Shown here piece after piece: positions 8,296 through 16,918 of a stretch of DNA of 64,000 bases (its first letter is position 1; each line of letters begins with the position of its first letter). Both the position numbers and the translations under genes were made by a program. The DNA lies in contig UQPZ01000001.1 in assembly GCA_900543145.1 (NCBI GenBank), positions 186,001 through 250,000 of the forward strand. Reading direction: 5' to 3'. This DNA is from an uncultured Ruminococcus sp. (GTDB lineage Bacteria > Bacillota > Clostridia > Oscillospirales > Ruminococcaceae). The notes under the pieces were generated by a model. The model did no database searches and was not told the origin of the DNA. It saw only the letters and a list, made by a program, of their open reading frames with translations.

Positions 8296-9990
8296 TTGAC
8301 GAAGTTGAAAGGCAAGATTTCTATCAGCGGAGGAAAAGCCGCAGCTGTAATTTTATTTGCGGCTCTGCTTTTTCTCATGGTATTTGTAGCTGCCGACGCC
8401 AGAAATCATACAGACGTTGAAAATATAAGTATAGATATTCCTGAAGCGGTTGATTTTAATTCAGGCTGGAAAAGCAATGGAGATCCCGTGGATATTCTAA
8501 GCGGTCATGAGTTTTATGATTCTATAGAAATAACAAATGTTCTGCCTGAAGATATATCGGCGTCCGGAGTCTTGTTCTTTGATTCTCATGGTCTGTCGTG
8601 CAGAATACTTGCAGATTCTGAAGAAATATATTCATACGGAGATGATCAGAGTCTTGATAAGTCCAAAGTTTTGTCAAATGTACATTGTTTTGTAAAACTT
8701 TCTGATAAATATGAGGGAAAAACGATAACCTGTATATTTACAGCGCCTTACGGAAAAGGAGTTCTGCCGTCTTTTAAATACGGGAGTGAGAGCGGAATAA
8801 TCGGAGCTTTGATAAAGTCGGATTTTTTTACTGTTATTTTTGCAGGACTTCTGCTGTTTATATCCCTTTGTCTGATAGTTGTGTATTTTATATTTAAAGT
8901 TAAGAAAATTGCTTTCCGAAATAAATGCCTTTTTTATTTAGGCGCTTTCATTCTGACTTCAAATGTATGGATAATAACCGATACTCAGATACTGCAGTTT
9001 ATTACAAATGAAGTTACTGTAGTTGCGTATATTTCATATTTTTCCTTTTCTCTTCTTCCGGTTATATTCCTGATGTTTATAAAGGATTTTTGTGTATACG
9101 GCAGAAAGTTTATATTAGGAATATGTACAGCGTATCTTACTGTTCTGATTGCTTTAAACATATCCTTCCTTTCAGGCGGCTTAGATATAATGAACAGCCT
9201 GTTTGTTATACATTTACTTATTCTGACCTCGTTCGCCGCTGTTGTCATCTGTATTGCTGTAAATATCAGAAAGAAGAAGGATGGGAAAACATGCAGGCGT
9301 CTGCTTCATGCTACGTTTGTCCTCGGCGCTTTTTCGGCGATTCAAATGGTTTCATATTATCTGAATCATGATAGTTCAAGAAATTCGGTTTGGTTTGAAA
9401 CAGGTCTGCTTGTATTTATTATAATGCTGGCCAGAATAGCAATTTATAAGGCTATGGACTTTCTTGAGCTTAATGCCCAAAACAGTATATATAAAAAGCT
9501 TCTGTATACTGATTCCCTTACTCAGCTCGGAAGCAGAATGAGTTTTGATCAGTATATAGATAAGCTGGGAAAGAAGCTGTGCTGCGGAGATAAGATCGGA
9601 TTTCTTGTAATGGATCTAAATAATCTTAAAGAAACAAATGATAATCTCGGACATATGAACGGAGATAAGCTGATAAAGGATATGGCTCAGTGTATAAATA
9701 ATGCATTCGGTTCTGACGTTCAGTCGTTCAGGATAGGAGGAGATGAGTTCGTTTCGGTTTTCGTCAACAGCGAGCTGACTGCCGAAGGCGCAAGAAGAGA
9801 GCTTTTTTCTGTAATCGAAAGATTTAATCTTGCTTATCACAGCAGCGTTTCAGCCGCTGTAGGCTGCTATGAATCTAAAATTAAAGGCAGCTCTCCGAAA
9901 ACTGATATTATGAATGTTTTTAAAAGGGCAGATGATAATATGTATTCCATTAAGGCTGAAATGCATAAAATATCAGGAAAGATCAGATAG
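8296..9990 (+). CDS. Membrane-bound diguanylate cyclase (GGDEF)
   Basis: Makes cyclic di-GMP from GTP at the inner face of the membrane. The layout is an N-terminal helix (about 10-30), an extracytoplasmic domain of roughly 145 residues, six or seven helices (about 170-380) and a GGDEF domain with YTDSLTQLGSR, LVMDLNNLKETND and an intact RIGGDEF loop. The arrangement resembles 7TM receptor cyclases. The RxxD product-inhibition site expected just before GGDEF is absent (SDVQSFRI), so feedback inhibition is unlikely. The TTG at 8296 is preferred because AGAGGAG lies 8 bp before it; the ATG at 8278 has no ribosome site. The signal it detects is unknown. Confidence 0.88.
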   Translation: MTKLKGKISISGGKAAAVILFAALLFLMVFVAADARNHTDVENISIDIPEAVDFNSGWKSNGDPVDILSGHEFYDSIEITNVLPEDISASGVLFFDSHGLSCRILADSEEIYSYGDDQSLDKSKVLSNVHCFVKLSDKYEGKTITCIFTAPYGKGVLPSFKYGSESGIIGALIKSDFFTVIFAGLLLFISLCLIVVYFIFKVKKIAFRNKCLFYLGAFILTSNVWIITDTQILQFITNEVTVVAYISYFSFSLLPVIFLMFIKDFCVYGRKFILGICTAYLTVLIALNISFLSGGLDIMNSLFVIHLLILTSFAAVVICIAVNIRKKKDGKTCRRLLHATFVLGAFSAIQMVSYYLNHDSSRNSVWFETGLLVFIIMLARIAIYKAMDFLELNAQNSIYKKLLYTDSLTQLGSRMSFDQYIDKLGKKLCCGDKIGFLVMDLNNLKETNDNLGHMNGDKLIKDMAQCINNAFGSDVQSFRIGGDEFVSVFVNSELTAEGARRELFSVIERFNLAYHSSVSAAVGCYESKIKGSSPKTDIMNVFKRADDNMYSIKAEMHKISGKIR

Positions 9991-9994
9991 CTTT

Positions 9995-10026
9995 CAGGCA
10001 ACCAAATAAAACGGTTGCCTGTTTTT
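9995..10026 (+). terminator. Terminator after the diguanylate cyclase
   Basis: CAGGCAACC (9995-10003) pairs with GGTTGCCTG (10013-10021), followed by five T residues. Confidence 0.85.
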
Positions 10027-10045
10027 ATGAAAGGACTGTAGTTAT

Positions 10046-10705
10046 ATGGGAAAATACTCGGCTTATGTTTTTGATTTTGATCTGACGCTTGCGGATTCGT
10101 CTAAGGGTATACTTATATGTTTTAAGCATACCTTAAAAGAGTTCGGATATAAGATTCCGGATGACAATAAAATTTACAGAACGATAGGTCTTACGCTTAC
10201 AGACGCATTCGACATTCTTACGGGAATAGAGAATAATCCTCAGAGAGAGGATATGCGCAGGGAATATGTTAAAATTGCGGACAAGGAAATGGTTAAAAAC
10301 ACATTTTTCTATAATGACGCAATTGCGGTATTACAGGTGCTTCAGCTCGCTGGACTTAAGGTCGGAATAGTTTCAACAAAGTACAGATACCGTATTGAAG
10401 ATACCTTTAAAATTCAGGCAGGCTCTTTTCCTGTTGATATTATTGTCGGAGGAGAGGATGTTAAGCAGGCTAAGCCGGATCCTTCAGGTCTTAACTTAAT
10501 AATCGAAAGATTTAATGAGCCTAAGGAAAATGTACTTTATATAGGTGACAGCTATATAGATGCTCAGACTGCAATGAATGCCGGAGTTGATTTTGCAGGC
10601 GTTACTACAGGTTCGACGTCAAGAGATGATTTTATGAAATACCCTCATATTTGCATAGGAGACAGTCTGTCAGCTATATTTACCGAAATTAACAATTGCA
10701 AGTAA
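10046..10705 (+). CDS. HAD-superfamily phosphatase (phosphoglycolate phosphatase/PpaX-like)
   Basis: Cytoplasmic HAD hydrolase of 219 residues. Motif I is FDFDLTLADS with the nucleophile and general acid aspartates, motif II is the serine/threonine of VSTK, motif III is the lysine of KQAKPDP, and motif IV is GDSYIDAQTA. The small helical cap between motifs I and II is the C1 type seen in Gph and PpaX. Substrate could be phosphoglycolate, pyrophosphate or a nucleotide monophosphate; the sequence does not decide. It follows a terminator and stands alone before the yicC promoter. Confidence 0.85.
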   Translation: MGKYSAYVFDFDLTLADSSKGILICFKHTLKEFGYKIPDDNKIYRTIGLTLTDAFDILTGIENNPQREDMRREYVKIADKEMVKNTFFYNDAIAVLQVLQLAGLKVGIVSTKYRYRIEDTFKIQAGSFPVDIIVGGEDVKQAKPDPSGLNLIIERFNEPKENVLYIGDSYIDAQTAMNAGVDFAGVTTGSTSRDDFMKYPHICIGDSLSAIFTEINNCK

Positions 10706-10734
10706 AATAAATATTAAAATTGTATTAAAATTGC

Positions 10735-10763
10735 TTGCTATTTGGCATATGAAATGGTATAAT
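10735..10763 (+). promoter_or_regulatory. Promoter of the yicC-remA-gmk operon
   Basis: TTGCTA (10735-10740), a 17-bp spacer and a perfect TATAAT (10758-10763). The same -35 hexamer and spacing recur at 30793-30821. Confidence 0.65.
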
Positions 10764-10818
10764 ATAAGTTGAATATTTATTGGCTGAACATATGCAAAGC
10801 AGCGGAAAGGACAGTTAA

Positions 10819-11697
10819 ATGATAAAGAGCATGACAGGCTTCGGAAGGGAACGCCGTATTATCAACGGCAGAGAAATTTTGGTTGAAATACGATCTGTAA
10901 ATCACAGATATTACGAATTTACCGCCAGAACTCCCAGAGCGTACGGCTATCTTGACGAAAAGCTTAAATCCTTTGTTAATAATGCAATTTCCAGAGGAAA
11001 GGTTGAGGTTTCCGTCTCTGTTTACAATCAGGAGGGAGCAAGCGCAAATATTGAGATAAACCGCGAGATCGCAAAAGGATATATAGGCGCTTTAAGAGGC
11101 TGTGCTCAGGAGCTTTCTCTTAATGATGATCTATCGCTTTCTAATATTATGCGCCTGCCGGATATTTTTACGGTCGTTAAGGTTACGGATGATGAAGAGG
11201 AGATATGGAACAGCGTTAAGGAAACTGCTCAGTGCGCAGTAGACAGATTTATAGAAATGCGTATTACAGAAGGCGCGAAAATGTTTGACGATATTAATTC
11301 GAGGCTCGATACAATAGAAAAACTGGTATGTCAGGTAGAGGTTCAGTCGCCTAAGGTCACAGAAGCATACAGAGAAAGACTGTATTCAAAGCTTTGTGAA
11401 ATTTTAGCGGACAGAAAAATAGACGAACAGCGAATCCTTACTGAAGCTGCTATATTCTCTGAGAAAACAGCGGTAGATGAGGAAACAGTCAGGCTTCACA
11501 GTCATATTTCACAGTTCAGAAATCTTATCAAAAGTGAAGAGCCGGTAGGACGTAAGCTTGATTTTCTTGTTCAGGAGCTGAACAGGGAGGTAAATACTAT
11601 CGGTTCAAAGGCTCAGGATCTTTCGATCACTAAGATAGTAGTTGAGCTTAAATCGGAAATTGAAAAAATACGGGAACAGATTCAGAATATCGAATAA
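10819..11697 (+). CDS. yicC: YicC/YloC family endoribonuclease
   Basis: Family members act in RNA turnover; E. coli YicC cleaves RNA and helps destabilise small RNAs. The 292 residues match the family. The N-terminal signature MIKSMTGFGRE and EIRSVNHRYYEF is intact, as is the C-terminal DUF1732 region with KLDFLVQELNREVNTIGSKAQD, whose acidic residues are thought to bind metal. First gene of a run typical of Firmicutes: yicC, remA, gmk, rpoZ, priA. Confidence 0.95.
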   Translation: MIKSMTGFGRERRIINGREILVEIRSVNHRYYEFTARTPRAYGYLDEKLKSFVNNAISRGKVEVSVSVYNQEGASANIEINREIAKGYIGALRGCAQELSLNDDLSLSNIMRLPDIFTVVKVTDDEEEIWNSVKETAQCAVDRFIEMRITEGAKMFDDINSRLDTIEKLVCQVEVQSPKVTEAYRERLYSKLCEILADRKIDEQRILTEAAIFSEKTAVDEETVRLHSHISQFRNLIKSEEPVGRKLDFLVQELNREVNTIGSKAQDLSITKIVVELKSEIEKIREQIQNIE

Positions 11698-11712
11698 CCG
11701 GAGGAATATAAT

Positions 11713-11967
11713 ATGCAGCTTATTAATATCGGCTTCGGCAATATGGTTTCGTCTTCAAGAGTAGTTGCGATAGTTGCTCCCGAATCAGCGCCTATAAAGC
11801 GTATCATACAGGACGCAAGGGATAAGGGAACTCTTATAGATGCTACTTACGGCAGGAGGACCAGAGCTGTTATCGTAATGGACAGCGATCATGTGGTGCT
11901 TTCGGCTATAGCCCCTGAAACTGTCGGGGCAAGATTTGATGACGGGGAGGAGGATAGCGGTGAATAA
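11713..11967 (+). CDS. remA: RemA-type extracellular matrix/osmotic regulator
   Basis: Small DNA-binding regulator of 84 residues (DUF370). In B. subtilis RemA switches on matrix operons and osmoprotectant genes by wrapping DNA on a ring-shaped oligomer. The conserved core is present: INIGFGNMVSSSRVVAIV, SAPIKRII, DATYGRRTRAVIVMDS. A strong ribosome site (GGAGG) precedes the ATG. It overlaps gmk by 8 bp. It may link this operon to the diguanylate cyclase upstream as part of surface or biofilm control, but that is only inference from proximity. Confidence 0.95.
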   Translation: MQLINIGFGNMVSSSRVVAIVAPESAPIKRIIQDARDKGTLIDATYGRRTRAVIVMDSDHVVLSAIAPETVGARFDDGEEDSGE

Positions 11968-12595
11968 GGCAAAGCTATTTGTGGTATCTGCTCCTTCCGG
12001 GTGCGGTAAAGGGACTATACTAAACGAGGTTTTTAAAAATTCAGACGTTTTTTATTCCGTTTCCTGTACTACCAGAGCGCCCAGAGATGGTGAAATAGAT
12101 GGTACTCACTATCGTTTTATTGATGACGCAGAGTTTGAAAAAATGGTGAGTCAAAACGGTTTTCTTGAATACGCCGGATTTGTTAAGCATTATTACGGAA
12201 CTCCTTCTGAACCTGTTCTTAAAAATCTTTCGGAGGGCAGGGACGTAGTGCTTGAAATTGAAACAAACGGCGCGTTCCAGGTGAAAAAGGCAATGCCCGA
12301 AGCGGTTCTTATATTTATTCTTCCGCCGTCTGTAGAGGAATTACGACGTAGGCTCAATAAAAGAGGAACCGAGTGTGACTGTGTTATCGATCAGCGTGTA
12401 AAGGCTGCCGCTGCTGAAATTTCCAAGTCGTATGATTACGATTATGCAATAATGAATGACAGGCTTGAGGACGCCGTAAAAGATTTTCAGCTTGTTATGA
12501 AAGCGTCTAAAGACGAGTCATCAGAGGCAGATATGTTCAAAACTAATAATGAAAATATAAAAAATATGATTAACGAGGTGCTTAAAAATGCTTAG
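11960..12595 (+). CDS. gmk: Guanylate kinase
   Basis: Phosphorylates GMP to GDP with ATP. The product is 211 residues from a GTG at 11960, which sits 6 bp after GGGGAGGAGG; the upstream ATG at 11936 would put the ribosome site inside the gene. The P-loop is SAPSGCGKGT, followed by the GMP-binding SCTTRAPRDGE and GTHYRFI, the YYGTP loop and the lid RLNKRGTE. It overlaps remA by 8 bp and rpoZ by 8 bp, so all three are translationally coupled. Confidence 0.97.
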   Translation: MNKAKLFVVSAPSGCGKGTILNEVFKNSDVFYSVSCTTRAPRDGEIDGTHYRFIDDAEFEKMVSQNGFLEYAGFVKHYYGTPSEPVLKNLSEGRDVVLEIETNGAFQVKKAMPEAVLIFILPPSVEELRRRLNKRGTECDCVIDQRVKAAAAEISKSYDYDYAIMNDRLEDAVKDFQLVMKASKDESSEADMFKTNNENIKNMINEVLKNA

Positions 12596-12794
12596 ACCGG
12601 CAGTTGTTGAAATTTTAAAGAATAACGAAAGCTATTATTCGCTTGTTATTGCGGTTGCAAAACGAGCAAGGGAGATCACGGACGACGCTTTTGAAAATAA
12701 GATAATACTCGATCAGAAGCCTGTAAAAACGGCGGTCGATCAGTTTGCTTCGGGTGAATATAAGCTTATTGAGGATTCCAGTCTTAAAAGCTGA
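12588..12794 (+). CDS. rpoZ: RNA polymerase omega subunit
   Basis: The omega subunit wraps the beta-prime C-terminus and helps RNA polymerase assembly. The 68 residues are the normal Firmicutes length. The family pattern is visible: MLRPAVVEILKN near the N-terminus, YSLVIAVAKRAREI, and KPVKTAVDQFASGEYKL. It overlaps the 3' end of gmk by 8 bp, the standard arrangement. Confidence 0.95.
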   Translation: MLRPAVVEILKNNESYYSLVIAVAKRAREITDDAFENKIILDQKPVKTAVDQFASGEYKLIEDSSLKS

Positions 12795-12817
12795 CTTTGA
12801 ATTAGGGGGAAGTGTAG

Positions 12818-15292
12818 ATGCGTGGTTTGTTTTTGGTAGCAAAGATCGCTGTAAGCTGCGCTGCTTACAGCTTTGACTGCGAGTACAGCTACATTGTTCC
12901 CGATGAAATGAAAAGCGAGATACAAAACGGTTCGAGGGTAATCGTTCCGTTCGGAAAAGGAAACAGGCGTACTATCGGCTTTGTAACCAGAATGTATGAA
13001 ACTCCTGAGTATAATGAAAAGCTCAAGCCTGTTTCAAAGCTTATCGACAATGAATCGTTAGTTACAGATGAAATGCTCCGAATTATATTCTGGTTAAAAG
13101 AGAATACTTTCTGTACATTCTTTGACGCATATAAAACTGTAGTGCCTACCGGTTTCAGCTATAATTTTTCTCAGCATTTTTCACTGGTAAACACACATAT
13201 TCCCGATTCTGAGCTTGATGAAAAGGAACTGAATATAGTCAATTTTATGAGGTCTGCTGAAAATCAGCGTGAGGTAGATAATTTTCTTGACTTTACAGCC
13301 GATCCTAAGCTGAAAAAAATAGTTACCGGTTTGATCGACAAAGGCTATATTCAGGAAGAGGATAAGCTGAAAAGGCGTGTAGGTGACGAAACCGTTAAAA
13401 TGGTCAGGCTGTCTGACTGGTATCTGAATATGATCGAATCAGGAACGGCGGTTACTTTGACACAAAAGCAGAAGCTTGTTGTAAATCTTCTTGAGGATTG
13501 TTCAAGCGCTTCGGTAAAAGAAGTCTGCTATATGACTAATTGTACGCCGTCGCTTATTAAGCGTATGACTGATAAAAATATACTTGCCGAATATAAATAT
13601 GAGGTAATGAGAAATGCGATCGGCAGCGTCGGTGAAATATCTGATCCCGAAAGTATAAAGCTTAATGAGGAACAAAAGGCGGCCTATGACGGGATCATGT
13701 CGCTTATAAATGAAGAAAAGCCTGCGGGCGCATTGCTGTACGGAGTTACAGGCAGCGGTAAAACTGCGGTTTTTTTCAGGCTTATAGCTTCAGTTTTAAA
13801 AAAAGGTAAGACAGCATTGATGCTGGTTCCTGAAATTTCTCTTACTCCTCAGATGGTAAATCGCTTCAAGGAATATTTCGGGGAAAATATAGCAGTTCTG
13901 CATTCATCGCTGTCTTTGGGTCAAAGAACAGACGAGTTTAAGCGAATTAAAAATTCTGAGGCAAAAATAGTTATCGGAACTAGAAGCGCCGTTTTTGCGC
14001 CGCTATCCGATATAGGAATAATTATAATGGATGAAGAAGGCGAACATACCTATAAATCCGATACTTCGCCGCGCTATCATGCCAGAGATGTGGCGATACA
14101 GCGGTGCGGATTTCATAATTCAGTGCTTGTTATGGCTTCTGCTACTCCGTCGCTTGAAAGTTTTTATTATGCCAAAAGCGGAAGGTTTCATTTGTTTGAG
14201 ATACGCAATAGATATAACGACGCTGTTCTACCTGAGGTTGAAATTATTGATATGCAGCAGGAAGCCGAATCCGGTAATGATTCGCTTTTCAGCCGAAGGC
14301 TTATGGATAAGATAGGCGAAAACCTGAATAGAAATGAGCAGACGATCCTTTTGCTTAACAGGCGCGGTTTCAACACCTATGTTACCTGTCTTGACTGCAA
14401 AAAGCCGATAGCCTGTCCAAAATGCGGTATTCCGCTGACTTATCATAAGAAAAACGACAAGCTTATGTGTCATTACTGCGGCTTTGCGATGGACAATGTA
14501 AGTGTATGTCCTGAATGCGGTTCTGATCATCTTCATACGGGAGGCGTAGGAACACAAAGAGTAGAAGACGAGCTTATAAAAGCTTTCCCAAAATCAAGGA
14601 TACTAAGAATGGACGCTGACACTACTTATTCAAGATATTCATATGAGGAAAACTTTAAAGCATTTGAAAACGGCGAGTATGATATAATGCTAGGAACTCA
14701 GATGATAGCAAAGGGTCTTAATTTCCCCAACGTCACTCTAGTTGGTGTCGTGTCGCTTGACAAGGCTCTTTTTACCGGAGATTTCAGAAGCTATGAGCGT
14801 ACATTTTCACTTATTACTCAGGTTGCCGGCAGAAGCGGACGTGGCGATAAAGCGGGATTTGCGTATCTCCAGACTTTTGTACCGGATCATTATGTGCTTA
14901 ATCTGGCGGCACAGCAGGATTATGACGAGTTCTATGAACAGGAAATTGCTCTCAGGCAGTCACTGACGTATCCTCCGTTCTGCGATATATGTGTTATTGG
15001 ATTTTCATCTACGATTGAAAGTATGGCTATTGAGGCTTCGGAATGGTTTGTGGATAATATGAGTAAATTTATAAAAGATAAGGGTATAAAAATACCTCTG
15101 CGCGCATTAGGACCTGCTCCATGTACGCTTGAGAGGATAAACAATAAATATAGGTATAGGTTAATACTTAAATGTAAGAATTCCAAGACTTTCAGAGGTG
15201 TTATAAGCTATATGCTTTCTGAATTTTATAAAAATAAAAGCTTTGTAAAAGTTAGTATTTACGCCGATATAAACGGCGACATCGGATTATAA
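12818..15292 (+). CDS. priA: Primosomal replication-restart helicase PriA
   Basis: 3'-to-5' helicase that reloads the replisome at stalled forks. At 824 residues it is slightly longer than the typical 730-800. The N-terminal 3'BD domain begins AKIAVSCAAYSFDCEYSY; Walker A is GVTGSGKT; the DEAH-box variant is DEEGEH; a zinc-binding block has paired CxxC motifs (CLDCKKPIACPKCG, CHYCGFAM, CPECG); helicase motifs VAGRSGRG and GTQMIAKGLNFPNV follow. The ATG at 12818 lies 7 bp after AGGGGGA. It is followed 15 bp later by def. Confidence 0.97.
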   Translation: MRGLFLVAKIAVSCAAYSFDCEYSYIVPDEMKSEIQNGSRVIVPFGKGNRRTIGFVTRMYETPEYNEKLKPVSKLIDNESLVTDEMLRIIFWLKENTFCTFFDAYKTVVPTGFSYNFSQHFSLVNTHIPDSELDEKELNIVNFMRSAENQREVDNFLDFTADPKLKKIVTGLIDKGYIQEEDKLKRRVGDETVKMVRLSDWYLNMIESGTAVTLTQKQKLVVNLLEDCSSASVKEVCYMTNCTPSLIKRMTDKNILAEYKYEVMRNAIGSVGEISDPESIKLNEEQKAAYDGIMSLINEEKPAGALLYGVTGSGKTAVFFRLIASVLKKGKTALMLVPEISLTPQMVNRFKEYFGENIAVLHSSLSLGQRTDEFKRIKNSEAKIVIGTRSAVFAPLSDIGIIIMDEEGEHTYKSDTSPRYHARDVAIQRCGFHNSVLVMASATPSLESFYYAKSGRFHLFEIRNRYNDAVLPEVEIIDMQQEAESGNDSLFSRRLMDKIGENLNRNEQTILLLNRRGFNTYVTCLDCKKPIACPKCGIPLTYHKKNDKLMCHYCGFAMDNVSVCPECGSDHLHTGGVGTQRVEDELIKAFPKSRILRMDADTTYSRYSYEENFKAFENGEYDIMLGTQMIAKGLNFPNVTLVGVVSLDKALFTGDFRSYERTFSLITQVAGRSGRGDKAGFAYLQTFVPDHYVLNLAAQQDYDEFYEQEIALRQSLTYPPFCDICVIGFSSTIESMAIEASEWFVDNMSKFIKDKGIKIPLRALGPAPCTLERINNKYRYRLILKCKNSKTFRGVISYMLSEFYKNKSFVKVSIYADINGDIGL

Positions 15293-15307
15293 GGAAAGGA
15301 AAATATT

Positions 15308-15769
15308 ATGGCGATCAGAAATATACTAAATAAAAGGGACGAAACTCTTCATAAGGTATGCAAGCCTGTAGAAAAATTTGATGAAAAGCTTTGGACTCTA
15401 CTGGATGATATGATTGATACTCTGAAAAAAGCAGAGGGGGTTGGTCTTGCAGCACCTCAGGTCGGAATTTTGCGGAGAGCTGTAGTCATTGATGCGGGTG
15501 ATGGTTTATGTGAACTGATAAATCCCGAGATACTTGAAAGATCAGAGGAAACTCATAAAGTCATAGAGGGATGCCTTTCTTGTCCGGGAGAATGGGGCTA
15601 TACTGTCAGGCCCGTAAGTGTAAAGTTTAAGGCTCAGGACAGAAACGGAAACTGGTATGAAAAAGAGGTAACAGATCTGTTTGCGCAGGCTGTCTGCCAT
15701 GAAACCGAGCATTTGGACGGGCATTTATTTTTGGAAAAGGTAGTTGAATTTGTCGAAGCAGATGAATAA
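15308..15769 (+). CDS. def: Peptide deformylase
   Basis: Removes the formyl group from the N-terminal methionine of nascent proteins, partner of fmt downstream. The three catalytic motifs are intact: GVGLAAPQVG, EGCLSCPG with the metal-binding cysteine, and CHETEHLDG containing HExxH. The 153 residues are normal. The ribosome site AAGGAAAGG precedes the ATG. Confidence 0.97.
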   Translation: MAIRNILNKRDETLHKVCKPVEKFDEKLWTLLDDMIDTLKKAEGVGLAAPQVGILRRAVVIDAGDGLCELINPEILERSEETHKVIEGCLSCPGEWGYTVRPVSVKFKAQDRNGNWYEKEVTDLFAQAVCHETEHLDGHLFLEKVVEFVEADE

Positions 15770-15799
15770 TAAAAAAATCTGCATAAGCGAGGTATAAAA

Positions 15800-16732
15800 G
15801 TGAATATAATTTTTATGGGAACTCCTGATTTTGCAGTTCCGGCGCTGAAAGCTCTTTACAGTTCAGCGCACAATGTTACAGCGGTATTCTGTCAGCCGGA
15901 CAAGCCGAAGGGAAGAGGTTATAAACTTATGCCGCCTCCTGTCAAGGCAACAGCACAAGAGTATAATACTCCTGTTTATCAGCCGGAGAGTCTTAAAAAT
16001 AACGGTGATGAATATATAAAAATAATTTCTGAGCTTCAGCCTGACTGTATAGTTGTTGCAGCTTACGGAAAAATGCTCCCTAAGCAGGTGCTGGATATTC
16101 CTAAGTATGGCTGCGTTAATATACATGGTTCGCTGCTTCCGAAGTACAGAGGCGCCGGACCGATCCAGTGGGCTGTTCTGAACGGCGAAAAGGAGACCGG
16201 TATTACCACGATGCTTATGGGAGAGGGTATGGACACAGGTGACATTCTGCTTCAGGAATCTACACCGATCGGAGCTAATGAAACTGCGGCTGAGCTTTTT
16301 GACAGATTATCGGTAATTGGCGCTGATATCATGCTGAAAACGCTTGAGCAGCTTGAAGTCGGGAAAGTCAAACCCCATAAGCAGGATGACAGTGCGGCTT
16401 CCTATGCTCCTATGCTATCAAAGAAAATGTGTCCGATCGATTTTGAACAACCAGTTGAAAATGTGCATAATAAGATCCGCGGCTTATCCGACTGGCCATG
16501 CGCTACAGCTGAGCTTAACGGCAAAAGGCTCAAGATATATAGGTCTGAGATAGCTTCATATAAATCAAGCGGAAAGCAGCCCGGAAGCATTGTGGATCCT
16601 AAATTATTTGAAGTTGCCTGTGCAGACGGTGTAATAAGGTTTACTGAGGTTCAGGCTGAGGGCTCAAAAAGAATGAAATCGGAAGATTTTCTCCGCGGAA
16701 AACCATTGAGCGGTAACGAAATTTTAAAGTAA
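15800..16732 (+). CDS. fmt: Methionyl-tRNA formyltransferase
   Basis: Transfers formyl from 10-formyl-THF to initiator Met-tRNA. The 310 residues begin at a GTG and read MNIIFMGTPDFAVPAL. The catalytic region has the HGSLLPKYRGAGPIQWAVL motif with the conserved Asn/His, then TTMLMGEGMDTGDIL; the C-terminal tRNA-binding domain follows. The stop codon lies inside the left copy of an 11-bp direct repeat that frames an inverted-repeat element (see 16725-16880), so the last few codons could have been changed by whatever made that structure. Confidence 0.96.
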   Translation: MNIIFMGTPDFAVPALKALYSSAHNVTAVFCQPDKPKGRGYKLMPPPVKATAQEYNTPVYQPESLKNNGDEYIKIISELQPDCIVVAAYGKMLPKQVLDIPKYGCVNIHGSLLPKYRGAGPIQWAVLNGEKETGITTMLMGEGMDTGDILLQESTPIGANETAAELFDRLSVIGADIMLKTLEQLEVGKVKPHKQDDSAASYAPMLSKKMCPIDFEQPVENVHNKIRGLSDWPCATAELNGKRLKIYRSEIASYKSSGKQPGSIVDPKLFEVACADGVIRFTEVQAEGSKRMKSEDFLRGKPLSGNEILK

Positions 16733-16880
16733 AATATGTAAAGTGAATCGACTTTATAGTCTACAATCCGACAAGGATTTCACCTTTAACTGTTCACTGA
16801 CATAGTCTGGAATGGCGGTTTCTTAGACAGATACTATTAAAGTTAAAATACTTTACACCTAATCATGTGTAAAGTAAAAT
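16725..16880. repeat. Small element with inverted repeats flanked by direct repeats
   Basis: Between fmt and rsmB lies about 120 bp bounded by imperfect inverted repeats: TGTAAAGT...ACTTTATAG (16738-16760) and CTATTAAAG...ACTTTACA (16834-16857). Outside them the 11-mer TAAAGTAAAAT occurs as an exact direct repeat at 16725-16735 and 16870-16880. A further perfect 8-bp stem CTTTACAC/GTGTAAAG lies at 16851-16874. No reading frame is present. It may be a MITE-like insertion or a regulatory RNA structure; AT-richness makes some of this possible by chance. Confidence 0.4.
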
Positions 16881-16918
16881 TGCATTACATATATTTAATA
16901 TGATAATTGGAGATTTAA

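Noticed and set aside
14031..14557. Alternative-frame open frames inside priA on both strands
   Set aside because: They lie fully within the conserved helicase domain and have no ribosome sites or family features; ordinary shadow frames.
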